Source of the DNA: Maledivibacter halophilus
GTDB taxonomy: Bacteria > Bacillota > Clostridia > Peptostreptococcales > Caminicellaceae
DNA length: 64,000 nt
Direction of reading: 5' to 3'
NCBI RefSeq assembly: GCF_900167445.1
Contig: NZ_FUZT01000003.1
Span: 1 to 64,000, forward strand
The notes beneath the pieces are model-generated. The model had not been told where the DNA came from and searched no databases. It worked only from the letters and a program-made list of their open reading frames with translations. This document shows, one piece after another, positions 28,108-35,918 of the stretch (positions are counted from its first letter, which is position 1; each line of letters starts with the position of its first letter). The position numbers and the translations under genes were made by a program.

Positions 28108-31100
28108 CTATATCTTTTCCTCTATTTTTCCTTCTTTTATAACTATACTTGCTATTACTGGAATTACAATTAATGTTAATAATGTTGAAACCAAAAGTCC
28201 TGACATAAGTGAAATAGCCATAGGGGTGAAAAGTTCACTTCCCATTAGAATCAGTGGTATAAGTCCAATAACAGTTGTGGTTGTGCTTAGAAGTATTGGT
28301 CTTGATCTTTTTTTAGCAGCTTCAATGCATGCATCTTTTTTACTTCTTCCTTCTTTGATTTCACTATTTATATAGTCAATAAGAATTATAGCATTATTTA
28401 CTACTATTCCTGCAAGACTGACCATTCCAAGAAGTGCCGTAAAGGAAAGATTAGTTCCTGTAGTATAAAGCCCCAAAAATGATCCAATTACCGAAAGGGG
28501 GACAGTTAATAGGATAATAAAGGGTTCTATAAATGATTTGAACTGTAATAAAAGTATTCCATACACCACTAGCAAAAATGCCAAACCAATAAAACCAATT
28601 TTACTAAAGTTCCTTTCAATGGATTTGCTTTCTCCTCCTAAAACAAACCTAACATCTGAATACTTACTTTTATCAACCTTATCCATCAATTCCTCTTGAA
28701 TCTTAACGGCATTACTTCCAGAAAGAACATCAGAAAAAACATTTACTGAATATTCATTGTCAATTTTTTTAATAACTGGCAATACTGAGGCCAGCTCTAT
28801 TTTCCCCATATCCTTTAGTATATGCTTCTTATCTGTAATTTTTGATTTTATAGCTAGGTTTTTCAATTCACTAACCTTAGAAATATTGCTTTTAAGTCTG
28901 ATATCATATTCCTCACCATTCATTCTAAGAATCCCGGCATTTCGTCCCCTTAGTGCTATATTTATTTCATTTTGAATGTTGTAGTTATTTATCCCCATAT
29001 GACTAGCTTTTATCTTATCTACATTGGATATATACTCATATTGCTTTGATACAAAGTCAGTATCTACATTTGATGTTCCCTTTATTGTCTTCAAAACTGC
29101 TTTAATCTCTTTAGCTACTTCTCCTAATCCTTCAACATCCTTCCCAACTATTCTTATATTTACCGGAGTCCCAATAGGCTCTCCCTGTTCAAGCTGTTTA
29201 ACAACCGCTGTTCCTGAGCTTATCTTTTCATTAAGCTTTCTTTGAATATCATCCCTTAAGGCGGTCAGATTACTATATTTCCTACCTTTACCAATCAATC
29301 CTTTGTCAAGCTTTACAACTATTTGCCCATAATCCTTTGATGGAAAGGCTGGAAACATAGTGTCATAGAATCTTGGAAGTCCATCTCCTATTGCCGCTAC
29401 GCAGTCAGTTATTTCATCATATCCAATTACTATTTTTACAATTTCATCAGTCAATTCCTCTGTTTTTTCTATATCTGAGCTGAGTTCACTTCTTACATCT
29501 ATATACATCATATCCGTATCTGCAAAGGGGAAGAACTTTAATCCCATACTGCCTCCAAGTTTAACCGTTCCAATAATAATTATCACAAGAAGAAGTAATA
29601 CCAAAGATTTTCTGTCTATAGAATATTTAAGTATTTTATCAATGAATATTAATTTTTTCCTCTTAGGTCTACTCTTTTTAAAAAACAGAAATGCCATAGT
29701 TGGTGTTAAAAATAACGCAACTAAGTAAGATGAAGAAAGAGCAAGAATAACGATAATAGGCAAACTTTTAAGATACTCACCAATCTCTCCTCCCATTAAT
29801 AAAAGGGGCATGAAGGTACAAATAGTCGTTGCTGTAGATGTTAAAATCGGAACAGCAACCTCTATAACGCCATCCACACAAGCCTTAATTCTATCTTCAC
29901 CTTTATCCAGTCTTACTTGGATTGCATCGGATACAACGATTGCATTATCAACCAGCATCCCCAAGGATATGATTAAGGCAACTATTGATATCTGATGAAT
30001 CTCAACCTCAAACAATCTCATTCCCGAAAAGGTCATAAATATTGAAAGAGGTATTGCAATAGAAACTATTATTGCATTCCTCAATCCCATTCCAATGAAT
30101 ACCACAATAATAACAAATATAATCCCTTGAAGTAAGCTTGTTATAAATCCACTAACTTCTCGCTCTACTATTTCTGGCTGATATAGTACTTTACCTATTA
30201 CAATATCATTTGGAATTTGATGCTTAAGTTTTTCAAGGGCATTATCAATTTCCTTACCAATTGGAATAATATTTTTACCATCTTCAAAGTATCCCACTAT
30301 AAGAATTGAATTATTTAAATTCGTTTTAACTTTATAGGCTGAGTCTTCTAATGCTAATTTTACAACACCGATGTCCTTGATTCTAGTTACAATCCCTGTT
30401 TCTTCAGATACTGCAACAACAATATTTTCAATATCACTTAAGTCATCATAAAAACCCTTTGCTCTAAAATTTATCTTACTATGACCATCGAAGACCTGTC
30501 CTGAGGGAATCTCCAAATTTTGTACCTTTATAAGACTCAGTACTTCATCATAGGATACTCCCAAATAATTCATCTTTCTATAATCAAGCTCTATAAGTAT
30601 CTCTTCCTGATGCTTACCCTCAATCTCTATTTTATTAATTCCATGAATCCTACTTAACTCCCATTTAATATCATCACCATACTTTTCAATCTCACTATAG
30701 GAATAGTTGTTCCCGCTTAAAGACAGAATAATGCCAGCAGTTGCCATAAAGTCAGTATCTACTTCAATTCTTCCGCAGCCTTCTGGTAGTTCTCTTTGCA
30801 AATCCTCCATCCTTCGTCTTACCTTATCCCATGTTTTTGAATAATCATCTGCCACCTTAACAGTAAACAAAATAACCGATACACTTGGTCTCGAATAGGA
30901 GGCTACTTCATCATACTCTTCAAATGTCATTAGTTCTTCTTCGATCTTTTTGGAAACCATCTCCTCAACATCTTCAGCAGATGCACCAGAATAAACTGTG
31001 GTTATCATTGCAGTGGCAAGCTCAATTTTGGGAGATTGCTGTTTTGGAGCCATATGATAATTAAATAATCCAATAATCACCAGAAGAAAGGCCACAAATA

Positions 31101-31146
31101 GTGTTATCTTTCTATCTCTAATAGCTATATTTACAAATCTCTTCAT
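28108..31146 (-). CDS. RND family efflux transporter permease
   Basis: A 1012-residue inner-membrane proton-driven exporter of the AcrB/HAE-RND type. The architecture is a duplicated TM1 + large outer loop + TM2-6 block. The N-terminal span (ITLFVAFLLVIIGLFNY) is followed by a porter domain with GASAEDVEEMVSKKIEE. The TM4 motif LIISLGMLVDNAIVVSD carries the aspartate pair region used in proton transfer; the second half repeats the TM pattern with GIVVNNAIILIDYI. Length is normal. It lies 12 bp after its adaptor gene. Monoderm Firmicutes usually lack an outer-membrane TolC partner, and none is encoded here, so export is probably to the cell exterior. Confidence 0.92.
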   Translation of the reverse strand: MKRFVNIAIRDRKITLFVAFLLVIIGLFNYHMAPKQQSPKIELATAMITTVYSGASAEDVEEMVSKKIEEELMTFEEYDEVASYSRPSVSVILFTVKVADDYSKTWDKVRRRMEDLQRELPEGCGRIEVDTDFMATAGIILSLSGNNYSYSEIEKYGDDIKWELSRIHGINKIEIEGKHQEEILIELDYRKMNYLGVSYDEVLSLIKVQNLEIPSGQVFDGHSKINFRAKGFYDDLSDIENIVVAVSEETGIVTRIKDIGVVKLALEDSAYKVKTNLNNSILIVGYFEDGKNIIPIGKEIDNALEKLKHQIPNDIVIGKVLYQPEIVEREVSGFITSLLQGIIFVIIVVFIGMGLRNAIIVSIAIPLSIFMTFSGMRLFEVEIHQISIVALIISLGMLVDNAIVVSDAIQVRLDKGEDRIKACVDGVIEVAVPILTSTATTICTFMPLLLMGGEIGEYLKSLPIIVILALSSSYLVALFLTPTMAFLFFKKSRPKRKKLIFIDKILKYSIDRKSLVLLLLVIIIIGTVKLGGSMGLKFFPFADTDMMYIDVRSELSSDIEKTEELTDEIVKIVIGYDEITDCVAAIGDGLPRFYDTMFPAFPSKDYGQIVVKLDKGLIGKGRKYSNLTALRDDIQRKLNEKISSGTAVVKQLEQGEPIGTPVNIRIVGKDVEGLGEVAKEIKAVLKTIKGTSNVDTDFVSKQYEYISNVDKIKASHMGINNYNIQNEINIALRGRNAGILRMNGEEYDIRLKSNISKVSELKNLAIKSKITDKKHILKDMGKIELASVLPVIKKIDNEYSVNVFSDVLSGSNAVKIQEELMDKVDKSKYSDVRFVLGGESKSIERNFSKIGFIGLAFLLVVYGILLLQFKSFIEPFIILLTVPLSVIGSFLGLYTTGTNLSFTALLGMVSLAGIVVNNAIILIDYINSEIKEGRSKKDACIEAAKKRSRPILLSTTTTVIGLIPLILMGSELFTPMAISLMSGLLVSTLLTLIVIPVIASIVIKEGKIEEKI

Positions 31147-31158
31147 TACCCTTTCCTC

Positions 31159-32253
31159 CTACTTCAAAATATTGATTCTATCTCCTTCACTTAGAGCTCT
31201 CATCCCTTCCACTACAACATTATCATAATCATTGATACCTTTAACTAATACAAATTCATCATAGCTTCTAATAATATTCACTTCTTTTTTTATTGCTATA
31301 TCATCGGATACTACATAGACATAATCTTTTTTATCTGTTCCAATTGCCGTCAAAGGAACCTTAACCCCATAATTCTTTTCTACTATTACATGAACATTTA
31401 CAATTGATCCTATTGGAAACTTATTATCCTCCATTACTATTTTTACTGGGAATAGCCTAGTTTCAACATCAGGCTCCTTTGAAATTTCTACTATAATACC
31501 ACTAGTTTCCCTATCATCGATAAAAATTTTCACTTTATCCTCTAACCTAATTTTTTCTAAATCATCAGCGGTAATTCCCATATTCACAATATCTTCGTCT
31601 TTTCTTACTACAATAACTGGCATTCCTACCGAGGTTATTTCATCTTCTTTAAATAAAATTTTGGTAACATAACCATCAAATGTTCCATATACAATGCTTT
31701 CAAATACATCTTTGTTGGTCTTATTATAATTTAGCTTAGCTAATTCATAATTCTTCTTAGCTGTTTCATAGTCTTGCTTTGTAGTCTTAAGCTTTAACTT
31801 TGCCTTATCATATGTAACCTCATCAATAGAAGCATTTTTATAAAGCTCGCTAATACGTTTATAATTATCATCAGCAAACATATACATTTCTTCTGCTTTT
31901 TTTAGCAATGATTTGCTTTGATTAAGCTTGAGCTTACAGCTACTTTGTAAAACCTTTAAATCCGAATCATCCACTGCAAATAGCTTATCACCTTTCCTTA
32001 TCCTTTGGTCCTTCTCCACAAATATCTCCCTTATTTCACCTGGAATCTTAGATGAATATTTAATATATTCATCTGCTGTTACTATTCCTATATAATCAAG
32101 GGTTTCAGTTATCTCTTCGTTAATAGCCACCTCTACTCTTATGGGCTTTTTTAAAACCTCCTTAGCATCATTGGCATTTGTCTTTGTACAACCACTGAAG
32201 CTCATTAATAAAAATATTAGAAGAAGAAAAATACTAAGTTTGCAAATTTTCAT
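31159..32253 (-). CDS. RND efflux membrane-fusion (periplasmic adaptor) lipoprotein
   Basis: A 364-residue HlyD/AcrA-like adaptor. The N-terminus is a lipoprotein signal: a basic start, a leucine-rich span and a lipobox-like LLMSFSGC with the cysteine at about 22. Next are the first lipoyl half (IPGEIREIFVEKDQRIRKGD), a helical hairpin with long coiled coils (about 95-180), the second lipoyl half (GTFDGYVTKILFKEDEITS), a beta-barrel and the C-terminal VVVEGMRALSEGDRI. GGAGG precedes the ATG. It pairs with the RND permease gene just downstream. The two MarR-type operator palindromes lie 66-112 bp upstream. Confidence 0.9.
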   Translation of the reverse strand: MKICKLSIFLLLIFLLMSFSGCTKTNANDAKEVLKKPIRVEVAINEEITETLDYIGIVTADEYIKYSSKIPGEIREIFVEKDQRIRKGDKLFAVDDSDLKVLQSSCKLKLNQSKSLLKKAEEMYMFADDNYKRISELYKNASIDEVTYDKAKLKLKTTKQDYETAKKNYELAKLNYNKTNKDVFESIVYGTFDGYVTKILFKEDEITSVGMPVIVVRKDEDIVNMGITADDLEKIRLEDKVKIFIDDRETSGIIVEISKEPDVETRLFPVKIVMEDNKFPIGSIVNVHVIVEKNYGVKVPLTAIGTDKKDYVYVVSDDIAIKKEVNIIRSYDEFVLVKGINDYDNVVVEGMRALSEGDRINILK

Positions 32254-32318
32254 AACATCCTCCTGTAGATAACCAATATAAAATATACTATACTTTAAAA
32301 GTTGGTTATATTAATATT

Positions 32319-32365
32319 GTTTAGCATCTAAACTATACATTAGAATTATTGTTTAGGTTCTAAAC
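32319..32365. promoter_or_regulatory. Tandem MarR-type operators before the RND efflux genes
   Basis: Two 15-bp perfect palindromes, GTTTAGCATCTAAAC (32319-32333) and GTTTAGGTTCTAAAC (32351-32365), share both 6-bp arms and differ only in the central three bases. Their centres are 32 bp apart, about three helical turns. They lie between the marR terminator and the adaptor start, where the efflux promoter must be. MarR proteins bind such short palindromes, and the adjacent MarR gene makes autogenous pump repression the natural reading. Confidence 0.75.
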
Positions 32366-32409
32366 CATTTTAATTATAACACTACTCTTAATTGCTATCA
32401 ATATAAATT

Positions 32410-32446
32410 CAAAAAAAAATAAAACTGGTTTTTTACACCAGTTTAT
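32410..32446 (-). terminator. Intrinsic terminator after the marR gene
   Basis: On the minus strand AAACTGG, a loop of about nine bases and CCAGTTT are followed by a long T-run. It lies about 20 bp after the MarR stop and separates the regulator transcript from the pump genes, so these need their own promoter. Confidence 0.9.
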
Positions 32447-32467
32447 TAATTACTCTCCTATACACCT

Positions 32468-32950
32468 TTACTTTATTTGATCTAGATATCTATTCATCAT
32501 ATGGTCAAATATATCCATAAGTTCTTCTAGAAAATCAATATTTTCCTGGGAAGATGCTGCAAGAAATTTAAATATCTCGCCATCCACCTGCTGATGATGA
32601 TTTTCATGAAATCGAAATGCTTCCCAACCCAAATCTGTAAGATCAACAATAACTTCCTTGGCATTTGTACTATCCTTATACCTTCTAAGAAAGCCCTTCT
32701 TCTCTAGCACTGTAAGTTTTTGTGAAACAGCTCCCTTTGTTACTCCTAGATGTTTGGCAATCTCCGTTACATTAGCATTCGGAAATCTTCCTATTGTGTC
32801 AATTAGATGAATATCTGTACTGCGAATATCAAAACCTCCTACATTAAATGTTAGCTTTTTATCCATTGCCACAATCTTAGTAAGTAACCTATTAAATTTT
32901 AATAATATTATTTCATACCCACTATTATTCATATCCATTTTATTCTTCAT
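32468..32950 (-). CDS. MarR family transcriptional regulator
   Basis: 160 residues with a central winged helix. The recognition region is NVTEIAKHLGVTKGAVSQKL (about 79-98), followed by the wing KKGFLRRYKDSTNAKEVIVD and a C-terminal dimerisation helix. There is no Shine-Dalgarno sequence before the first ATG, and the next ATGs at codons 5 and 7 lack one too. The -10 element of a strong promoter is only a few bases upstream, so the message may be leaderless. Its position immediately upstream of the RND operon and the paired palindromes there suggest that it represses the pump, with release by a pump substrate. Confidence 0.92.
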   Translation of the reverse strand: MKNKMDMNNSGYEIILLKFNRLLTKIVAMDKKLTFNVGGFDIRSTDIHLIDTIGRFPNANVTEIAKHLGVTKGAVSQKLTVLEKKGFLRRYKDSTNAKEVIVDLTDLGWEAFRFHENHHQQVDGEIFKFLAASSQENIDFLEELMDIFDHMMNRYLDQIK

Positions 32951-32956
32951 ATTTAA

Positions 32957-32985
32957 AGTTTATGTAAGTTTGAAATTCATGTCAA
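32957..32985 (-). promoter_or_regulatory. Sigma-A promoter of marR, giving a nearly leaderless transcript
   Basis: On the minus strand TTGACA, exactly 17 bp, then TAAACT. The ATG begins seven bases after the -10 element, where transcription would start. That explains the missing ribosome-binding site. Confidence 0.6.
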
Positions 32986-33050
32986 GGAATAAAACAGTAA
33001 AAAACATAAAGTTTTCACAAATTCACATATGTGTATATTGCTATTTTACA

Positions 33051-33090
33051 AGTGAATAAAGCACTTTAAATTTAATATCTTTTTTACTCA
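33051..33090. repeat. Short direct repeat, copy 2
   Basis: Second copy of the GTGAATAAAGCACTTTAAAT sequence, also present at 27537-27574. It lies downstream of the DUF2383 gene. The rest of the gap between marR and that gene shows no gene I can support. Confidence 0.6.
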
Positions 33091-33212
33091 AGGGACCACC
33101 ATTTTTTATTTAATTATTTTAAATAAGTAGATATCCTATGCCTTTCCTTGGTTTTTTTGTTGAGTTATTCCACATACAAGACATTAGCCATGGACTATTG
33201 ACATCTACTGTG

Positions 33213-33644
33213 TTAATGTTTAAACTGCTGCAGCTTTGATAAACTTTCCCTATCCTTTCTTAAAATTTCTCCGGCTAAATTTCTGCTTTTATCATCAAGT
33301 CTACCCCTCAGTACCTTTTCAGCCATATTTATACCTTGACTTTCTCCTTTTATAGCTTTATTTACTACATATGAAGGATCAGTGTCACCGGCTAAATCCA
33401 TATTAACCATCAAGTCCCCCATTACACCCTTTAATCCTAATTTTTCATCGGGTTTATGTCCTAAATCTTGAATATAATTTGATAAAACTGTCATGTTTTC
33501 TCGATGTTGGTTTTGTACTTCTTGAAAAGTTCTTTTCATATCTTTATCATCAATCTCATCAATATAGCTATTAAAAGCTTCTACTGCCATATGCTCTCCT
33601 TGAAGTAATTTATTAAGGGCTTTTATTGTTTCTTTACTCATCAT
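33213..33644 (-). CDS. DUF2383 four-helix-bundle, ferritin-like protein
   Basis: 143 residues predicted as a helical bundle. It begins MMSKETIKALNKLLQGEHMA; the glutamate-histidine pairs EHMAVEAF and HREN are spaced as in ferritin-like helices. Related proteins (DUF2383, PA2169-type) occur in stress and sporulation contexts, but their biochemical role is not established. Either of two adjacent ATG codons could be used after AAAGGAG. Its 3' end is duplicated as a fragment at 28024-28095. Confidence 0.8.
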   Translation of the reverse strand: MMSKETIKALNKLLQGEHMAVEAFNSYIDEIDDKDMKRTFQEVQNQHRENMTVLSNYIQDLGHKPDEKLGLKGVMGDLMVNMDLAGDTDPSYVVNKAIKGESQGINMAEKVLRGRLDDKSRNLAGEILRKDRESLSKLQQFKH

Positions 33645-33805
33645 ATTTGCTCCTTTCTTATTTATATTTAAGCTTATTTTTTCCTATTTTATATGAAAAT
33701 ATTAAAACTTCCGATATAGGAATTCCCACAACGAGTTAATTTACTAACATAAGAGATTAAAATAGCTTTTCTTAAGCTTCTATGCTAACAATAATTTTTC
33801 CACTC

Positions 33806-33844
33806 AAAAAGTAGAAGCCCTTATTTTGGACTTCTACTTTTTTT
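33806..33844. terminator. Bidirectional intrinsic terminator
   Basis: AAAAAGTAGAAG, a 13-base loop and the complementary CTTCTACTTTTT are followed by T on the plus strand; on the minus strand the second arm also ends in T. It lies about 90 bp after the purine permease stop and probably terminates that transcript. Confidence 0.8.
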
Positions 33845-33932
33845 ATAAAATCTCCTCATCCAAATTATATCTGTTTACATTAAGGTAATAAGGGAGGAAA
33901 CAAAACTTTTGGATAAGGAAAATATATTTAAT

Positions 33933-35234
33933 TTATACTATAAAAAATTTAACTACAAATAATATTGCCAAAATGTACATAAGTGGTGAAACCTCTTTGA
34001 ATCTTCCTGTTAAAGTCTTTAATAAAACATAGCTTATCATACCAAACACTATTCCTTCTGCTATACTATAAGCAAGAGGCATCATTATTATTGTTAAAAA
34101 AGCCGGTATAGCTTCTGTAAAGTCTTCTAAATTTATGTCCTTAATAGGTGACATCATGAAAAGTCCTACTAATATTAACGCTGGTGCCGTTGCCGCTGAA
34201 GGTATCATTGTAAACAAAGGAGACAAAAACAACGCCAAGGCAAACATAGCTCCAGTAGCCAGTGCAGTAAGTCCTGTTCTACCACCTTCTGCAACCCCTG
34301 ATGCACTTTCTACATATGTTGTTACTGTACTTGTTCCAAGTACTGCACCTACTGTTGTTCCAATTGCATCTGCAAACAATGCCTGCTTAGCCCTTGGAAC
34401 ATTTCCCTCTTTATCTAACATGCCCGCCTTTGTTGAAACCCCAACTAAGGTTCCAACGGTATCAAACATATCTACAAATAGGAAAGTGAATAGTACTATT
34501 AACATTTTCATTGAAAAAATCTGTGAAAAATCAAATTTGAAAAAAATTGGTTCTAATGATGGGGGAGCACTGATAAATTTTAATCCCTCCGGTAATTTAG
34601 TAATTCCCATTGGTATACCAATAACTGTTGTAATTAGTATTCCATACAGTAATGCTCCCTTTACTTTTTTAGCTAATAATAAACCTGTAATTATTAAACC
34701 TATAATTGCAAGTAGTGCCGATCCTGAAGTTATATGTCCAAGTTTTAATGGAATTCCATCCCCTATAACTACAACATTTGAATTAAAAAGACCAATGAAG
34801 GCTATGAATAGTCCTATTCCCACAGAAACTGCTTTTTTAAGAGATAGGGGGATAGCATTAATTATAGCTTCTCTAACATTTAAAAACGTAAGAATAATAA
34901 ATATAATTCCCTCTAAAAATACTGCTGTTAGTGCAAACTCCCAAGAAACCTGTAAACTCCCTAAAACCACTGTATATGCAAAAAATGCATTAAGTCCCAT
35001 ACCAGGAGCCAGTGCAAAGGGTAAATTGGCAACAAATGCCATTACTAGGGTTGCTATAACTGCTGATAGGGCAGTAGCTGTAAATACAGCTCCAAAATTC
35101 ATTCCAGCATCCTTTAACGTTAACGGATTGACTACAAGTATATAGGCCATAGTCATAAAAGTAGTAATACCAGCCATTATTTCGGTTTTTACATTTGTGT
35201 TGTTTTTAGATAGCTTAAAAAATCCTTCAATCAT
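33933..35234 (-). CDS. pbuG: NCS2-type purine base permease (hypoxanthine/guanine, PbuG/AzgA-like)
   Basis: A 433-residue membrane protein with 12-14 predicted spans. The family pattern is present: TEIMAGITTFMTMAYILVVN at the start, the ALAPGMGLNAFFAY segment, FLFVDMFDTVGTLVGVS (a substrate-site helix of the AzgA branch) and GTSTVTTYVESASGVAEGGR. It imports hypoxanthine, guanine or adenine by proton symport. The ATG at 35234 follows GAGGTGG; an in-frame GTG three codons earlier overlaps that site. The gene has a guanine-class riboswitch and terminator in its leader, so uptake falls when cellular guanine or hypoxanthine is high. That strongly supports the purine substrate. Confidence 0.93.
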   Translation of the reverse strand: MIEGFFKLSKNNTNVKTEIMAGITTFMTMAYILVVNPLTLKDAGMNFGAVFTATALSAVIATLVMAFVANLPFALAPGMGLNAFFAYTVVLGSLQVSWEFALTAVFLEGIIFIILTFLNVREAIINAIPLSLKKAVSVGIGLFIAFIGLFNSNVVVIGDGIPLKLGHITSGSALLAIIGLIITGLLLAKKVKGALLYGILITTVIGIPMGITKLPEGLKFISAPPSLEPIFFKFDFSQIFSMKMLIVLFTFLFVDMFDTVGTLVGVSTKAGMLDKEGNVPRAKQALFADAIGTTVGAVLGTSTVTTYVESASGVAEGGRTGLTALATGAMFALALFLSPLFTMIPSAATAPALILVGLFMMSPIKDINLEDFTEAIPAFLTIIMMPLAYSIAEGIVFGMISYVLLKTLTGRFKEVSPLMYILAILFVVKFFIV

Positions 35235-35420
35235 TTTATCCACCTCATCTTTTATTATAGATATTCGCTTTTATTATTTGAGGAAATTACATAATTATCT
35301 CTTTTAAAAACTAACTATTCCATATAAGCTTTAAAATCTCTAGGTGATTATCATATATATTATGCAATTATCCCAAATTCTAATCAAGCGATTATCCTAA
35401 ATGAAATTATTTTGAGATAA

Positions 35421-35457
35421 ATTAAAAACAGAAGCTACACATATAGAGTGAAACTTC
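35421..35457 (-). terminator. Riboswitch-controlled intrinsic terminator
   Basis: On the minus strand GAAGTTTCAC pairs with GTGTAGCTTC (one mismatch) and is followed by TGTTTTTAAT. It lies about 55 bp downstream of the aptamer. A second hairpin (AAGTGG / CCACTT, 35481-35498) lies between them and may take part in the switch. This is the expected arrangement for ligand-induced termination before pbuG. Confidence 0.75.
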
Positions 35458-35511
35458 CGCTCAAAATATTATCTCACAGCCAAGTGGAAAATACCACTTA
35501 GATAAATTTCA

Positions 35512-35578
35512 CCCATAGTCAGACAATTTACGGTTGCCCGGTAGAAACTTCCCGACCATATTTCGGAAATTATATGAG
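35512..35578 (-). ncRNA. Purine riboswitch, guanine/hypoxanthine class
   Basis: A 67-nt aptamer on the minus strand. P1 pairs CTCATA with TATGGG. P2 carries the conserved loop AAATATGG, J2/3 has the invariant GTTTCTACC, and P3 has the L3 loop CCGTAAA. J3/1 reads GACTATG; the pyrimidine that selects the ligand (position 74 in the xpt numbering) is C, which specifies guanine or hypoxanthine, whereas U would specify adenine. It precedes the purine permease gene on the same strand. Confidence 0.95.
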
Positions 35579-35602
35579 AGGATATTTATTTTTGACAAAT
35601 AA

Positions 35603-35631
35603 ATCATAACAAAGTAAATTCCAATAGTCAA
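35603..35631 (-). promoter_or_regulatory. Sigma-A promoter of the riboswitch-pbuG transcript
   Basis: On the minus strand TTGACT, a 17-bp spacer and TATGAT, ending about 25 bp upstream of riboswitch P1. The spacing is optimal and the position is as expected. Confidence 0.8.
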
Positions 35632-35777
35632 TAGATTTCCCGAATTTTATTTTGTTATTTTTATTATTTAGTTGTGATAGTCCGAATGTTTATTTTTAAT
35701 ATTAAAATCCAATTCGATTTTTTAAGTTACTATCTTTATATTCTATATGTAAAGAAATATAGAATATAAGAGTTTTC

Positions 35778-35805
35778 TTGACTCTTTATATTATATAGGT
35801 ATAAA
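35778..35805 (+). promoter_or_regulatory. Probable promoter of the exported oligoendopeptidase gene
   Basis: TTGACT, a 16-bp spacer and TATAAA, about 113 bp upstream of the ATG at 35919. A short AGTGAAACAAAT piece of interspersed repeat B lies in the leader at about 35865. Confidence 0.5.
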
Positions 35806-35918
35806 CTAATTTTAAATTAATATTATTTTAAAGATAGACAACTTTGAAGATTGTTTATCTATATATAGTGAAACAAATCTATAATATTTTAAATTTTTAT
35901 TTAAAAGGAGGTTTTTCA

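Noticed and set aside
34135-35145. A 336-codon open frame on the plus strand
   Set aside because: It lies entirely antisense inside the purine permease gene, which has clear family motifs, a riboswitch and a ribosome-binding site. The antisense frame has no recognisable domain.
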